This document shows positions 10,900-24,000 of a DNA stretch of 64,000 nucleotides, one piece after another. This DNA is from Cycas panzhihuaensis. Lineage: Eukaryota > Cycadophyta. The first letter of the stretch is position 1, and the number at the start of each line of letters is the position of its first letter. The stretch covers positions 20,522,001 to 20,586,000 of the forward strand of contig CM041465.1 in NCBI GenBank assembly GCA_023213395.1. Reading direction: 5' to 3'. A program made the position numbers and the translations under genes. Below the pieces are notes generated by a model that saw only the letters and a program-made list of their open reading frames with translations, ran no database searches and was not told the DNA's origin.

Positions 10900-13690
10900 T
10901 TCACCGGGAGATGGGAGATCGCAAGGATCGAATGAGATGACAGGTGGTCCATGGGAGGTGGTGCCTACCCTATGGATGGAAGCATCTTATTGGCTAAGAG
11001 CTTTAAGAAGAAGAGTGCATTGCTTAGGATAGCTTATCAAGACATCCATTAAGGACATCCTTGTAATGACAGTGTGGAGCTCATCAATGATAGTGAAGGA
11101 CTTCCCCTTTGCAGTAGGTTGGAGAAGAGCCCTTTAAAAATTGTAATGGCCAGGCTGCATGGGAATAGTCTTGGGAAGTATAAGGACTCCTAGAGGAGGG
11201 ACCTCTAGAAGAGGATCAGGGTGAGGTGTAGATAAAGAGGTGTCATTCACCTCTTTGGTCATTAGAGAATGAGTTAAGGCATACAATGGAGTAGTCTCAA
11301 GCATTTGAATGACCTTCTTTTCCTTATTCCATGATCGTGAAGGTGAAGAGGTATGTCGGTTAGGGCAACCCGAGGAAGAGGAGGAATTCCTCACACCCTT
11401 CCCTTTGCCTTGTGAAGGGCAAGAATTTGGAGACCTTCCTCAGTTCCAGTTATTCTTATATTGGAGGTTATGATCACGTTCCTTGTGTTTGAGGAAGGGA
11501 TCTCTATGAACGTGATGGTCTAGGTTAGGCCTAGACACCCATTTGGGGAAAGAGTCATGTTACGAGGTAGCCTTAGAAATGCTGGGCCCAACATTGTGAA
11601 TCATCATGGAAGCACTCCTCATTGATGGAGCACCACTTCTTCTCAAGGGAGGATTCAAGTTTCCTCTCTTAAGAGGACTGGGTGTTACCATCCTTAGAAG
11701 GAGTGACTTGGGAAGCCTAGTGAACTGGCTTGTTAGACATAGTAGATGAAGTAGCTTGAAGCTTAAGCTCCTTCATAGTATGTTCGAATGAACGTATGGT
11801 GGAAGTAAGAGGGTCTAGGGTCTTCTCAGTAGAATAGGAAGAAGACCTAGTGGGTTGCTTGGTTTTGGTTTCTTTTGCTAGTGGAGGTGCCTTATGTCAC
11901 TGTGAGGACTTTAGAGGCTTCTTGAGTCTAGCCTAGATCTCAATGGCCTTGAGTGCCAAGAACTTCACTATGGCAGAGTCATATGTAGTTGTCACCATCT
12001 TAATGACTTCTACATAGACTTCTGGACAAAGGGCATTGACAAAAAGGTCCCTCTTCAACTCCTCAGGTAAAGTAGCCATAGTGGAATGAAGAAGGTCATG
12101 GAAATGCCACACAAAATTATGATTCATTTTATCATGACCTTGTTTAAGTGATAAAAAGGATTTCATTCCACTCTCAAATGTATGAGCCACATCAAAGTAG
12201 TTGATGAACTCATTGACGAGCTACTAGAATGAAACGATAGAATGCACATGCAGGTAATAAAATTACTTGAGGGCATCGCCTTGAAGATATTATGGAAATA
12301 GTTTCATGAGGATGTGGTCGTAGGCCCAGTAGTCGATGCATTCCATAGAGAAGCTATAAACATGCTCTGCTGGGTCATGTGACAAGGCCCCATTGAATTT
12401 GGGGACTGTAGGGGGGTGAGGCGATAAGTTAGTTCTTAACAGTTCAATAAATAAGGGGGTTGACTAATAGTCCATAAAAGGGCATGCCCTTCACTAGACT
12501 ATAGGATCAACAGAAGCTGTAAATGATGGCAGGTAGGTTTACCCAAATCCTCCTTGGAGGGTTTGGTTTGAAAGGGGATGTCCTCCCACCGCTTGGTGAG
12601 GAGGCGTGAATCCCACATTCAAAGAAACCTACATGGGAGTGGATAGGTATGATGTACTCATCCCTCTTAGAGAGAGTGCTCCTTGTTGAAAATGAGCTTG
12701 AGGGAAGATGCCTTAAGAAGGAGTTGGTCCTCCTTACAAAGACGTGATATAAGGTCCCATACAAGATGGTGGGAAGGAAGGGTAAGGGACCAAATTCTTC
12801 CCATATGGGCTACCTGTGGGTGGTGCAACCCCATAAGGATGTAGGGGGTCCACCCCATAAGCAGGTAGGGAGTTCCCTTTACCATGCCCCCATAGTTGAG
12901 TAGTGTAACCAGGAGGTAGGTAGAGAGAAGGGTCTCTAGGTTGGTATTGGGATTGTGTAGGGGAAGACCCCACATGACTATAGGTAGGGGGACATGTGGG
13001 TCCCCTAGGTCTAGTAGGTGGATAAACAATGGTAGGAGGAGGACTAGTGGTTTGACTAGCTAGGGGCATGCTCAACCTGAGTTGAGAAGATAACATGCCC
13101 TGAGTGGTCCCTAAGGAACATATACTATTAGGGGAAGAAGAAGAGGTAAAAGGTAGGATCATCATAGGTAAAGCAACTAGATGAGATGAGTGAGGTGAAG
13201 GAAATATAGAAGAAGGGGGCACAATACTTTGTAAGACATTCTTGAACCACTTTGGGTATGGTTGGAGATAGGCAGCTTGAAAACATTAGCTCAAGGCTTC
13301 TACTATATCGGCGGGAGGAGTATCTGCCTGGTCATAAGAGGTAGAAGGAGCCTCGTATGAAGTGGACCCCACATGACAATCCTCATGAGAATCACTATGA
13401 TGGCGGTGAAACTCTAAAGGAGATGAAGGTTCTACTCCATGAGTAGAGGAATGGTGAGACTAGGGGTGTGGCTGGTCACCCAGATAATAAATGGGGTCTT
13501 CGCTTCCTTGGGTGGACACTTGGAAGGAAGTAAGTGGCTCAAGGGAATCAGACACATAAATGTGGTATGCCCAATCTGAAAGAGATCCCACCATGATTGG
13601 ATTAGGATCCAATGTGGGAAGGGAATAATATGAGGGCCCTTCCAACAACAGAGGTAGGCATCATAAGCAACATGAGAATCATCACATGCA
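10900..13690 (-). pseudogene. B1 gag remnant
   Basis: Structural capsid polyprotein. The N-terminal piece near 13650-13460 reads DPIYYLGDQPHP, as in B2. A Pro/Ser-rich region follows at 13222-12734. A capsid-like segment at 12190-11933 includes LPEELKRDLFVNALCPEVY. The C-terminal part reaches 11134. The frame is broken by stops and frameshifts, so it cannot give one protein. Confidence 0.75.
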
Positions 13691-13832
13691 AGTCATGCCT
13701 ATGTGTTGGAAGAAAAGAGAAACAAGGTAGTGCATGTGTTGGGGGGTACCCAACAAGATTAAAAGGGAATGCTACCAAGAGGTAGTAACACCAATAAGAA
13801 AGGGAGAAAGACTAATTCCCTTACTAGCAAGT

Positions 13833-13850
13833 CCCCAGTATGGTCACCAG
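13833..13850 (-). other. B1 primer-binding site
   Basis: Immediately inside the 5' LTR the minus strand reads CTGGTGACCATACTGGGG. It resembles the TGGCGAC(T)C..CTGGGG site of Tat/Ogre elements, which I recall as tRNA-Arg-like. The tRNA assignment is tentative. Confidence 0.6.
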
Positions 13851-16112
13851 TGGAATCACATCTATGGGGATGGCACTACACCTAGCTGGGATTAATACTA
13901 TTAACGGAAGGCTCCAGGATGAAGGGATTAAACCAACAAGTGCAAGGAAGTACCCATACAGGGCATCCGTGTGTTGGAACACAGGTTTGAGATCCATGAA
14001 TAGTGCACAACTTCCTCTAGGTAACTTAACTTTTCACTTCGAAGGGGAGCATAAGTGAGGGACATCCTCGATTACCTGAGTAACCTCAAAACAGGGGTCT
14101 TCCCACCCTTGGATGGTCAGAAGAGGAAGGCAAGACCCAATGAGGAAGTCGATCCTCATGAAAAAAAAAGACTAAGGGATGTAGATGAGATGTGTGTAAG
14201 TACTATGAGGTAAAAAGGAGAAGATCTTAGGGGACGAATCCTCTAAGAACTAACCCACCTAAAGGGAGTGTTGGATGAATAAAACGTGGTAGTAGAAGGA
14301 GTTCCCACCACTCTATGTGCAAGGGAGTCTAATCTCTATATGCAATAATGGGGTGGAGACTAGTTATATGCGTATGCAAATGAGAGGTATATAAAGCATA
14401 TATGTGCAAAGAACAATAAATACATTTTTCTCTTATTTTCCCTCAAAGACAAATCCTCACTTTAATTTCGTTTTAAGCAAGGGAAGGAGGAAGAAAAAAG
14501 AGATAAACCAAGATATCATACAAAGAGCATGGCAATGTAATTAAATGAAAAGAGGGGAAGGGATATCTCATAATGAATGATCTTTCCTAAAGTGCAAACT
14601 AATGTGCAAAGAAATGATATGAGTTGGTTCCCTTTTACTTTATGCCCTTATGTCTTTTTTATGCAAACATATAAACTAAAAGAAGCAAGAAAAGACCAAT
14701 GGAACAAAAGTAACATACATGGAAGAGCTATGCAGCTAAAAATTAATTTCCATCTTGCACTACACTTGCTTCCTCTTTTCCCTCTCTCGATGTATGAGTA
14801 GCGTAGGGGTTTCCTTATCTCCCCCAAAATGAAAGGAAAGAAGTGAGAAAACACAAAGGAAAAAAGGAACTATACAAGGGCTGGAACAACCAAAGGAAAG
14901 AAGGCCAAGAAACGCACCTAGATTGTTGTCGCTTACCCTTCTCTGCAAATGGTACAACAAACTTATAATCACAAAGTTCTTTGCTCTTTCTAAAGGGGGA
15001 TGCTAGGCTATAAAGCAAGTATATACATGTATATGTAATAGTAAAATGCTGAAATGTTGCAAGTTAGAGTGTTTCAAGTTAAGTAATCTTCCACCAAAGA
15101 ATAACTCTACATCTCCCAAGAAAACCAACAACATAAGACAAGGTATGGGGCAAGTTAGCCTTAGAATGGATAACCCTCCAACAAGTGCACCTCCACGCTA
15201 CCCTTAGACATAGGAAACAATAGATTGGGATAGATTATTAGAAGTGAATAGTAAGGGAAACAAACATCATGAGGTTTACGAATATTACCTATGTTGCAAG
15301 TATACTACGTACAACAAATTGTAACATTGGCTAAGCTGTGACCTAATATGGATGAGGGACACCATTTGGGGCTAGAAGAGTTACCCAAGAAAGGTGTGCA
15401 GGCCTAGAAACAACACAACAAGGGCTACATACACTGATATCCAATGCAAGCCAATTCCTAGAGACTCCCTAGTAACACAAGAGAGGCACAAGTGGAAGAG
15501 AGGAAAGAGGAGAAGGGGGTTACCCTTGAGGAGCAGCCCTAGTTGTGTTTGGAACCCACCTTAACTCCTTTCTCTCACTCTTTAGGATTATTTCCTGTAG
15601 CCTCCTTGGAAAAACTAGGAGAGGGTAGGGACATGAAGATGGCATGAAGATAAGAAATGGAGGAGTACCTCTTGTATACACTAAAAAAAAAAAGAAAGGA
15701 TGGATATTCTCAAAGATCTAACTTTTTACATGATAGTCCAAAGGATAGACATGGAACAACAATGAAATAATACCTACTAGGCTAAGTAGGAGGTAGGTAT
15801 ACCCTTGAGAACAGTAGGAAATAACATATATGACATGCTTGCAGGGGGGTCCTTAGGAGGATACTGCAATTTAGAAACAAACTTGTTGAAAGCTATAAGA
15901 AGGGCATGGAGGCCAAACTTGCGAGTGAATTCTTCCTTGGAGACATTTGTTGGTGAGCCTACTAACACAGATCAGAGCTACAATGGGTGGATCTCAGGCT
16001 GGAGCACAAGGAACTCAAGTGTTACAAGGTGTTCCTACAGAAAACTCTTGTGGAAGAAAGAGAAGAGAGAAGAGAAAGTGGAAGAAGAGCAAGAAAATGA
16101 GGTTGTTTTGGG

Positions 16113-16119
16113 CTTTATA
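16113..16119 (-). promoter_or_regulatory. B1 LTR TATA box
   Basis: TATAAAG on the minus strand, in the context GGTTAGGTATAAAGCCCAA, directs transcription into the element. The same box is in the other B1 LTR at about 4316-4322; B2 has TATAAAA at 47491-47497. Confidence 0.65.
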
Positions 16120-16256
16120 CCTAACCCTAGGCTGAATGGATGATTAGGGTTGAGGTAGGGCTCGAGAGGTGTCGAATCCACATAGTTATTTCATGAAAAG
16201 AGTGAAAATTTTCATGGTAGATTTTAAAAAATATATCATGACAGTTACACCATAGC

Positions 16257-16280
16257 AAACTTTGCGGTACCACAAAGTTT
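16257..16280. promoter_or_regulatory. U3 dyad motif in B1 LTR
   Basis: A 24-bp near-palindrome with half-sites AAACTTTG and CAAAGTTT around GGTACC, about 140 bp upstream of the TATA box. Related dyads are at 21621-21644 (B4 LTR) and, in the antisense leader, 50195-50218 (B3). Confidence 0.5.
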
Positions 16281-16899
16281 ACCATGGTACCATGACATTT
16301 GCCATGGTGCAGTGACAGAGAACAAAATAGGGAAAAAAGGACATGCTTAGGAGCCTTAAAAGAGGGTACCCCAGGCCTAGGAAGGGCCAGCCCTCTATCT
16401 AGATGGTTGGGGATAGTCAAGTAAAGAGGATGACCTAAATCAGATGGGGTACCAAATCGATAGGACTCCCAGGAAATTGATAATTGGCATAACGATAAAC
16501 CAATCACACTCATCGGGGTGTTAAGGGCTGTGATGTGGCAAGGGATGTGATGGATCACATGGGTTGAGTGGTGCTTAGGACAATATGGAGGTGCAAAGGA
16601 GTGTTGTGGAGTGCCATGGAGATGTATATCCCACTGATTGTTATAGGCTAAAAGAGTAACAAGAAGTATGATCAAGCAATAGGTGCAAAGTGGTCACTCA
16701 AGTGTGACAGTTAGTCATGCAATGAAATGATACTTCAATTTACCTTTCTAGAGAAGTGGTAAGGTAAAGGATAGAAGCATACCTACACTTATCTGAGTCT
16801 ACTTTCCAAGAACCCATTCCCGAGAGCCAGGAAATAGAGTATAATTATGTATCAACATATAGTGACTACCTAGAGGTCTAATACTTTCCTGGTCAAAAT

Positions 16900-18908
16900 T
16901 AGTAGTATGCCTAGCTCCTTGGCATCCCACTCTTAAGGGGTGTCACCTCTTAGCCTACACGACCCCTCCTCAGGTGACCACATACCTCCTAGACTCCTCT
17001 ACTACTACTGTAGGGTCCTTGCCTCACTCCCCTCATCTTGAGGCCTCCTTTAGGTCATCGTTGTCGTATGGGTTTACATCCTACTCTGTGATGACCTCGT
17101 AGCCATCTACTTCACTAGTTAGTTGTATCACATCTGGATATGATCCCTCTCCCTCTCCACTCCTTAGAGTCTCTCCTCTATGCCTTGGAGCCTCTCCTCT
17201 AGCATGGCTATCCTGATATGACTCTCTTTATCTCTACTTGCCGCTCCTCCCTAAGCCTCTAGAGCCTGAACTTGACCTCATAAGGTGTCTCTCTCTATGA
17301 CTACTTAGTCCCAATCTATGTGAATGCCATCTAGCTCCCCCTCTAGTTATCTAACCCTCACCTGGAACTCCTAAGACTTTGCCACCTACATATCCTTGGC
17401 CCTAATCAATGGGACAAATGCTATTGTGTGTGGCCCTACCAATCGTAGCTCCTCTCCAGCTAAGATAGGAGGTTGTCCTATAGTGTAGATCTAAGGGAAT
17501 AATTCCCAGGCTATTGCCTCCACCAACCTTGCCATCTCTACTACTCCTATCAAATCACATATACTACATGTTAGTCCATATATACATATATCAAAATCAT
17601 AAAATCAAAACAAAGTAAGTTATCTAGGCAGTTAATGGTTAAATGATGTCAGGAAAGGGTAGTGTCTCACCTCCTAAGATGGCCGACTCCTTGACTTGTA
17701 TGACCACCTCCTCCATAGTAACTCCCTCAGTTGTTGGGCTACCTTCCTTGAGCTCTGAAAATACCTCTCCTAACTCCTGACCTTCTAGGACCTCTCCCAT
17801 CTCCTCTCATCTACCTATCATGGCTATGGTTGCCTCTGCTACCACCACCATTATTACCACTGCCACTAAAGCCCTTCCTACTCCTCTCTCCCTCTATGTT
17901 ACTCACCTACCTTATCCTATTGCTTCAAATAGACCTGCCTCTCTTCTTGCAGCTCCATAAGGACCTACTTCACCTCCAGCAGCATCAAAGGGGCCTACCT
18001 CTCCACTCGCAGCTCCTAATGGGCTTGCCCCATAACCTCCATTGTCGCCTCCACCCTCACTAGGATTATCTCCTAACTCTCTCATTACATCATCACTGTC
18101 CCAATGCACTCATTTATATGGATTAACTATATAGTCTGCTATGGTGAGAAGGTCCAATAATCCTAGTCATCCAGATATGTACCTAATCCTTGGTCCCCTT
18201 GAACTGAGTTTGCCACCTATGCACCATGGACTCTTTTTCTGAGATAGGTTGAGGCCCTCCAAGTGGTGCCACTTCCTAAAAATGATCAAAAAATAAGCAT
18301 TGTAATAGAGTGCAATATGGAAAACCTCCTCTCCTTGCCACTCGAATAGTATCCAATTGAGTAATTATGTTTGTCGCTATTAGGGCAACCCAATCCAACC
18401 TCTCTCTAGCCTCGAACCTCCTCACAGTATCCATCCACCTGCCTGATATGTCTTCGTATTTCTATTTCTAAGAAATCTAGAATAGAATACCCAGTGTGAT
18501 GAGATTCCTCACTCAAGGAATCTTAGACATCACCATCGTTTGTACCGACGCTCCCCGTCAGTCCCACCTACCCTAGCCCGTGAAATATATGGCCACCTCA
18601 GTGTGCACAGCATCTGTACTAGGCAATATCCCTAGTGATACTAGCACTCCCCTTGCTGGTACTCTTAAGATCCTCCTAATATCTCCTGGTGTGATCATGA
18701 TGTCCCCTACCTGGGGAAGGTGGAAGACATGTTACTTGCAGTCCCAATGGAAGACTATGTCTACCAAGAGGTGTTGGTCTAATGCATAATGTGGTATCCT
18801 AATGATCATTAGCAATCCGTAGCATTCCAGTGTCCATTTATTACCCTGCGATATAATCTTTATAAAACTCATCATCACTACTCTGATATTCTTGTGGTTG
18901 TCTACCAT
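16900..18908 (-). pseudogene. B4 antisense PMD-like gene
   Basis: Fourth copy of the antisense gene. The ATG is at 18906-18908 after TTTTATAGGTAGTTATC, identical to B1. The minus-strand product shows HVFHLPQVGDI near 18730, a RRILRVPA segment, LLQCLFFDHF near 18250, then the 10-residue GEVGP-type repeats at 18040-17912. The intron 17547-17670 is followed by exon 2 with MARLVEAIAWELFP. Several stops are present. The PMD assignment is family knowledge applied by eye. Confidence 0.68.
17547..17670 (-). other. Predicted intron in B4 antisense gene (124 bp)
   Basis: Donor GAG|GTGAGAC and acceptor GATTTGATAG, phase 1, homologous to the introns in B1-B3. Confidence 0.65.
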
Positions 18909-19549
18909 GATAACTACCTATAAAACCATCCAAGAATTAGTCCAAACACACCTCATACCATGATTGACTACCCTCAGGATGCCTCTTGCCCCACCAGTCT
19001 GAGTTAGCCATCCCCCCCAAGCCTCTTTCCTTCTTTTTTCTACTTATTACTCTCTACCTTGTATTAAACTCTATAGTAGTGTAGGGTTTAACATAAGCCC
19101 CACTGAGATTTTGATGTCCCCTCAGTGTCCCCATGATAAATTCCATGGGGCCATTGTTTCCCCTTATAAAAAGTGGGAGGATGCTTAAAAAACCTCAACC
19201 TTTTTCCAAAGTAGGCTAAGGCTAAGCCTACTAGGACCACGACTACCTAATGCCCTAGTCCTCCCCCTCTCTTGGGCCCAATCAGGCTCTAGAGGATCCC
19301 AAATTTCCCTTAAGGGGCCAAAAATTAGCTCAAAACTATAAAAGTCACCAAAAATAAATGACGAAATGGAGTGATTAGGGGGTGATCCACTCACTGGATC
19401 CAGCCTGGCCACCACCATCTTGTCATCTAGGTCATGTCATTTATCTCCTCACCTCGATCGAATGGTTAAATATCTTGATGTATACCTCTAAAATTAGGTA
19501 GTGCTCTGTTGTGAAGAGGAATGGCTCTAGATCGATTGTGAGCTCGTGA

Positions 19550-19600
19550 AAATGAGTCTCATTTGTGCCCTCCTTCCTTTATATATACGAGGGCCTCAAA
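19550..19600 (-). promoter_or_regulatory. B4 antisense promoter with TATA box
   Basis: Minus strand TATATATAAAGG at about 19576-19587. It is followed by CATTTTCACGAGCTC as in B2. It drives away from the second RNase H toward the PMD-like gene. A leader of about 0.67 kb without conserved frames lies at 18909-19549. Confidence 0.6.
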
Positions 19601-20153
19601 GGCCACCTCTTCCTTTTCTTTTACTATGATAACCCTCACAATCATCTCTTTACCCTTATTACCTTTGTCTTCTAGGTCCATTCCCTATTTCACCCCTCAT
19701 GGCCTCCATTTTGGACCTTTCTGGTGCATTTATGATGACCCCTCCAGTCTCTTGGAACTCCCTCCATTTTGATTTTTATGTCACTCTAAAACATACTCAT
19801 GTTTATACTCCTTTGGCTCATTTTTCCACTTTGGATCCATTTTTGGTTCTTGTTCGCGCCTTTGGGATTCCAAAAGGAAGTGCCTTCCCCATTCTAGACC
19901 TCACCTCGGTCCTTTTGGTGACCTTTAGGGCTCCAAAGGGGCCTTCCTTATCATCATCTCTTCACCTCTTTGTCGGGTCAGTTTCCTCACCCCCGAGTAG
20001 CCTCTTTAGGACTCTCCTATTCTTTGTGACCCATATTTATAGCTTTCTAAGTGATCCATAGCCCTGTTGTTACCTCTTTTCCCTTCTCTCTACTTGTTAA
20101 CCTCATCGTCATCCTTTCTCTGCCCTTTGATAGAAATCCTTATCTTCTCACTA
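19601..20153. other. B4 region between antisense promoter and second RNase H
   Basis: A Ser/Leu/Pro-rich open stretch on the plus strand (19699-20061) has no convincing counterpart in B2 or B3. It could be an N-terminal extension of the RNase H frame or chance. Confidence 0.4.
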
Positions 20154-20577
20154 TGGTATTGCTTATCTTTACTAATAAAGGAAGTCATGGAAATCCAAGC
20201 CCTTCTGCTACTACATGGATCCTCTGTGACCCCTCTAGATATGACTACCAATGTTTCAGAGTCTTTCTTCTCGAGGCCACCAATAACAAAGTTGAATACA
20301 CAACTGTTATTAAAGCCCTTACTAATGCGCTATGTTTCTATCATGGTCCCATCATCCTGCTTTGCGACTCTCAGATTATCATGTTGCATCTTACCTAGGT
20401 TTATTAGGTACGTTGTCCATGTATGAGAGCCCTCGCTTTGATCACTATGTCTCTCCTATCTCATTTCTCTTTTGTAGACATCCAGCACATTCACCAAGAC
20501 TGAAACACTAAGGCAGATAACCTCGTCTGTCATATCCTTGAGCATCGTCTCCCTCTTCTCGATGATTCCCCTTGAGG
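20154..20577 (+). pseudogene. B4 second RNase H, degenerate
   Basis: Best view of the full domain. LLIFTNKGSHGNPSPS has Asn where B1 has the first catalytic Asp. ATNNKVEY has Lys for the catalytic Glu. LLCDSQII keeps the Asp. VDIQHIHQD and NTKADNL give the terminal motif. Stops (TAG, TGA) lie at 20399, 20408 and later. It sits about 0.5 kb upstream of the 3' LTR. The catalytic changes are all consistent with G-to-A. Confidence 0.82.
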
Positions 20578-21069
20578 AACCTATCAAGTAGCCCAAACAC
20601 CCTAGTTCTAGGTTCGTCACATCTTCTATCTTACAATCTATTTATACCTCTGAAAGTTGGCCCCTAATGAGGTTAAAGTATGCTGACCATCAGGTTTGTC
20701 TTTCTTCCCTTTGTCCTTTGTACCACCCCTAGAATGAAGCCCACAACATTTTAACATTCATATATACATATTTTTCATTTATAACATTGGATTAATTATG
20801 TTTATAACTATCACTACCATTCACCTTACATATGTACGATGGGGCCATCCCCCTCATCCACCCTCTCTACCATTATACTTTAGGGAAATGCAGGCAGCCC
20901 CTATGCCACCCCTCTCTTCTCCTTGTCTACGCATCCTACCATGACACTTGCCATCACCCATGGATGATGACGCCACTATGCTTTGATGTATATTACTAAC
21001 TTTTGTGTTGCCAACATTCACCATCGCACCATACTTCTGAGTTGTGAGGCTCTACTACCAATGCGGCAA
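20578..21069 (+). other. B4 3' spacer and decayed polypurine tract
   Basis: No gene. The last 20 bases, ACCAATGCGGCAA before the LTR, correspond to the purine tract of B1 and B2 with substitutions. Confidence 0.6.
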
Positions 21070-24000
21070 TGTTTCCCTACTACTGAGAATAGACATGGGT
21101 GACTCAACTCAAGTAAGTATAGGTATGCTTCTATCCTTGCTCTCACTAGTTTTAGAGATTTGTTGATAGAGGTACATAATGCATTGATTGGTTGAGTGTG
21201 TAATTATTATGTATTTGTTACATATACATGCTATATCTTGACACTTTTTAGCCTATGACAACTCAGGATACATATACCATGGTACTCCATGACCCTCAAC
21301 CATGTCTCCACAATGTCCGTAAGCACTTTTGGCCCCCATAGCCTATTTTGCATCATCCCTTGGTGAGACATAGCCCCTAACACCCCGTTTAGGCCTGCTT
21401 GTCACCCTCGTGCTGCACTTCTTTCGTTTTAGAGTGATTGAGCACCATTTTCTCGCCTATTGTGGTCTCTTTAGGTCTCGTGATCCCTCCTTACTATCTT
21501 GGCATTGCATTACTGCCTTCTTAGGGTCTAGGAACCCCTGTTGGAAGCCTTCGGGGCTTCCCCCTTTTTGTTTTTCCCTTAGCTTTGGTCACACCACTGT
21601 AAATTATGAAATATTGCTATAAACTTTGTGATACTGTAAAGTTTGCCATGGTGTGACTATTCAAAACTCTTCTTTTATTTGGCCATGACTAATTTTGCAT
21701 TAAATGTGAAATTGCCACGTGGTATTGGGCTATTTCTTGCCCAGGGAAAATCCTAATCACTCGATGGGCTAAGGTTGGGTTTAAAAACATTAAATTCACC
21801 TCATTTGCTCTTTCTTACTCTCTTTTTTCTCTATCTTCTTAAGAAAAAGTTCTAGACTAACTCCAACCTTGTTGTACTTGCTCCACACTTTAGCTATCAG
21901 CTCCTATAGGATAGAAAATACAAGTTGTAGGTATGCAAGATGGCTAGTTAAGATATAACCACATTCCAAATGCTTTACCAAGCCTCAAGCACCATTTCTT
22001 TTGTAGGTTATACTTCTTTTCCATGGTATTACAAGGATTTTACAATAATATCCTTAAGGGACCCTACCCTTTCAGTCAGTTTGCCTAGTAGATCTACCTC
22101 AAATATATCCTTACAAAGTATCTATACTTCTATCTTTACTCCTTTCTTTCATAGCATAAGTATCCTTTTGCTTGTCTTTTCCTACTTGCATGTGTGAGGT
22201 TCTCCTTGATCTTTCTGTATTGGGAGGTAAACCCTCCTTTCTATTGATTTATCCTCCTCCTTCCCAAAGTTTTCTTAGGGTCCATTCAAGGAGGTGGTAG
22301 GAAAGGTGGTCTTCAAGAAAGTGAAAGGAGTTTCAGGTAGGGTTTTGCACCTATACACCTTCTTCTTAAGGGAATCCCCCTTCTCTCCTTCCTTTTTCCT
22401 ACCCGATACCTTCCTTTCTTACCCAAAAACTTTTGGAGTGGGGAGCTCTATGGATTGCAGCATTAGTATCCCCTTGCTATGCCTGTAACTAGCCACCAAG
22501 AACCCCATACAACCTAGTTGTTAGCCCTCTTTTGTGTCTTTTTAGCTTAGGGCATGCTTTTGTAAAATCTTGCAAAAGTTGTACTTTATAACTTTTGTAG
22601 CTTTTGTAGCTTTCTTGTAACTTTTCCTTTCATATGATAAACCTATTTTGCTCTTACTATTGAGTGTTTTTTACTCTTTTAGCCATTTTCTTGAGTGCTT
22701 GGGAATGTGTGGACTTTCAGTTGGGAGAGCCATCCATTTTGAGGCTACCTGTCTTCTTCCCTTTTACCCCTCTTTTCCCCACATTATCTGTTTATTGTGC
22801 ATACAAGGTAAAACAACACTAACATTATATATTTTGTTATTTGATAGATATTTGTTAAACCTATCATCTTTTTCCCCTTTTTCTTTGAAGAGGAATATAT
22901 ATATATATATACATATACATTTTCTTATATGCACTTGCTCCCACACACAATTAATGCCCATTGGGAAAGGGCAAACCTTGTGTTCATACACTTTGGAGTG
23001 AATAAAGACCTCTATTATAGGTATGCCTCCCTTTTCTTATTGTTATTATTATGATTTAGAATACAAAATAGAGGCATTTCATTATTTCCTTTTGATTTCT
23101 TTTACATTTGAGTATTGGGGAAGGTAAGGAAGCCCCCTCTTGCTGGTGCTCCTTTTGCCATGTCATCCACAGTAAGGCGCATCAAGGAGACAAGCTTGGA
23201 CTATGAAGGAAGTAGGGAAGATGCTATGTCAACTTCCCAATTCCTTGGTATATTTTTCCTGCCTTCTCTTTCCTCTTCTCATGTTTTTCCCCCTTTTTTA
23301 TTCCCAAATGAAGAAAGAAAGACGAAAGGAATATACAACTTATATTCTATTAGTTGTTGTTGTTTGCCTCATTTAGCTATATAGAGGAAAGATAGTTAAC
23401 TCACACAAATAGGCATTATGTCGCTCCACTCACATCTTTACCTTTTTCCTCTCTCTCATAAACCCTTATTTCTTCTAGGATTTGGGTGAGACTGGTTGTG
23501 CATCTTTCTATTTGTACCTTGCTTCCCTTGTGCATACTATTAAGTAGGCTTGAATTTTACACTGGCATTCTTTTCCTTGTTTGCTTGCTTACCCTTCCTT
23601 TTCTTATGTTTATAAAAGATAAAGAGAGGGAGGTTAGTACTTAGGAAGGAAAGAGTGAGTAGGTTATTTTTTTCAAGTTAATTTTCCTTATCATTAAGAA
23701 ACAAAATACAAACAACAATAACCCGTATTCCTACATTGCCTTGCTACATAACAAAAATAAATGAAGGAACAATATACCTTATTTTATCTCCCACACCTAA
23801 CTCCAGTCTTAGGTGTAGGTGCCTTAAGGGTACCTCTTCTTAATGTTATCTTTTCTCTCTTTTAGTGAAGCCTCCCTTGGCTTCACCTTTAGCCTGAAGT
23901 TGGTCCTTCAGCCTAACTTCTTCCTCATTCACTCATGTTGCTAGCCACTCATGACTTGTGTGCAAGTCTTCTCTCCTTTTGGTTAGGACTAGTTCCACAC

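Larger units (their letters stand above)
3225..16836 (-). mobile_element. Family B element B1, pol-deleted Tat-like retrotransposon
   Basis: LTRs at 3225-5022 (truncated by A1) and 13851-16836 flank 8.8 kb of internal sequence. From the 5' end on the minus strand: primer site, gag, protease. RT, RNase H and integrase are missing. Then comes a PMD-like gene on the plus strand, a second RNase H and a polypurine tract. B2, which is complete, has 11.2 kb inside. LTR divergence over the first 250 bases compared is about 7% by eye. B1 lies in B4, which is in the opposite orientation and resumes at 16837. Confidence 0.9.
13851..16836 (-). repeat. B1 5' LTR (2986 bp)
   Basis: Begins TGGAATC next to the primer site and ends GGAAATA before B4 resumes. 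A minus-strand TATAAAG box at 16113-16119 and a dyad at 16257-16280 mark U3, which leaves roughly 2.2 kb of R and U5. The small open frames are not shared coding sequence. Confidence 0.92.

Noticed and set aside
16127-16675. Open frame of 182 codons on the minus strand, with a relative at 4442-4861
   Set aside because: Both lie at equivalent places in the two LTRs of B1, are not kept open in B2-B4 LTRs and show no domain. It is LTR sequence open by chance.
19699-20061. Possible extra gene upstream of the second RNase H in B4
   Set aside because: Frames at the equivalent place in B2 (35632-35214) and B3 (49729-49273) do not align as protein; low-complexity composition. Kept only as a spacer note.
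22893-22918. AT-rich tract and other short homopolymers (for example T run near 6891-6905)
   Set aside because: Short simple sequence inside LTR or leader, not conserved among copies.
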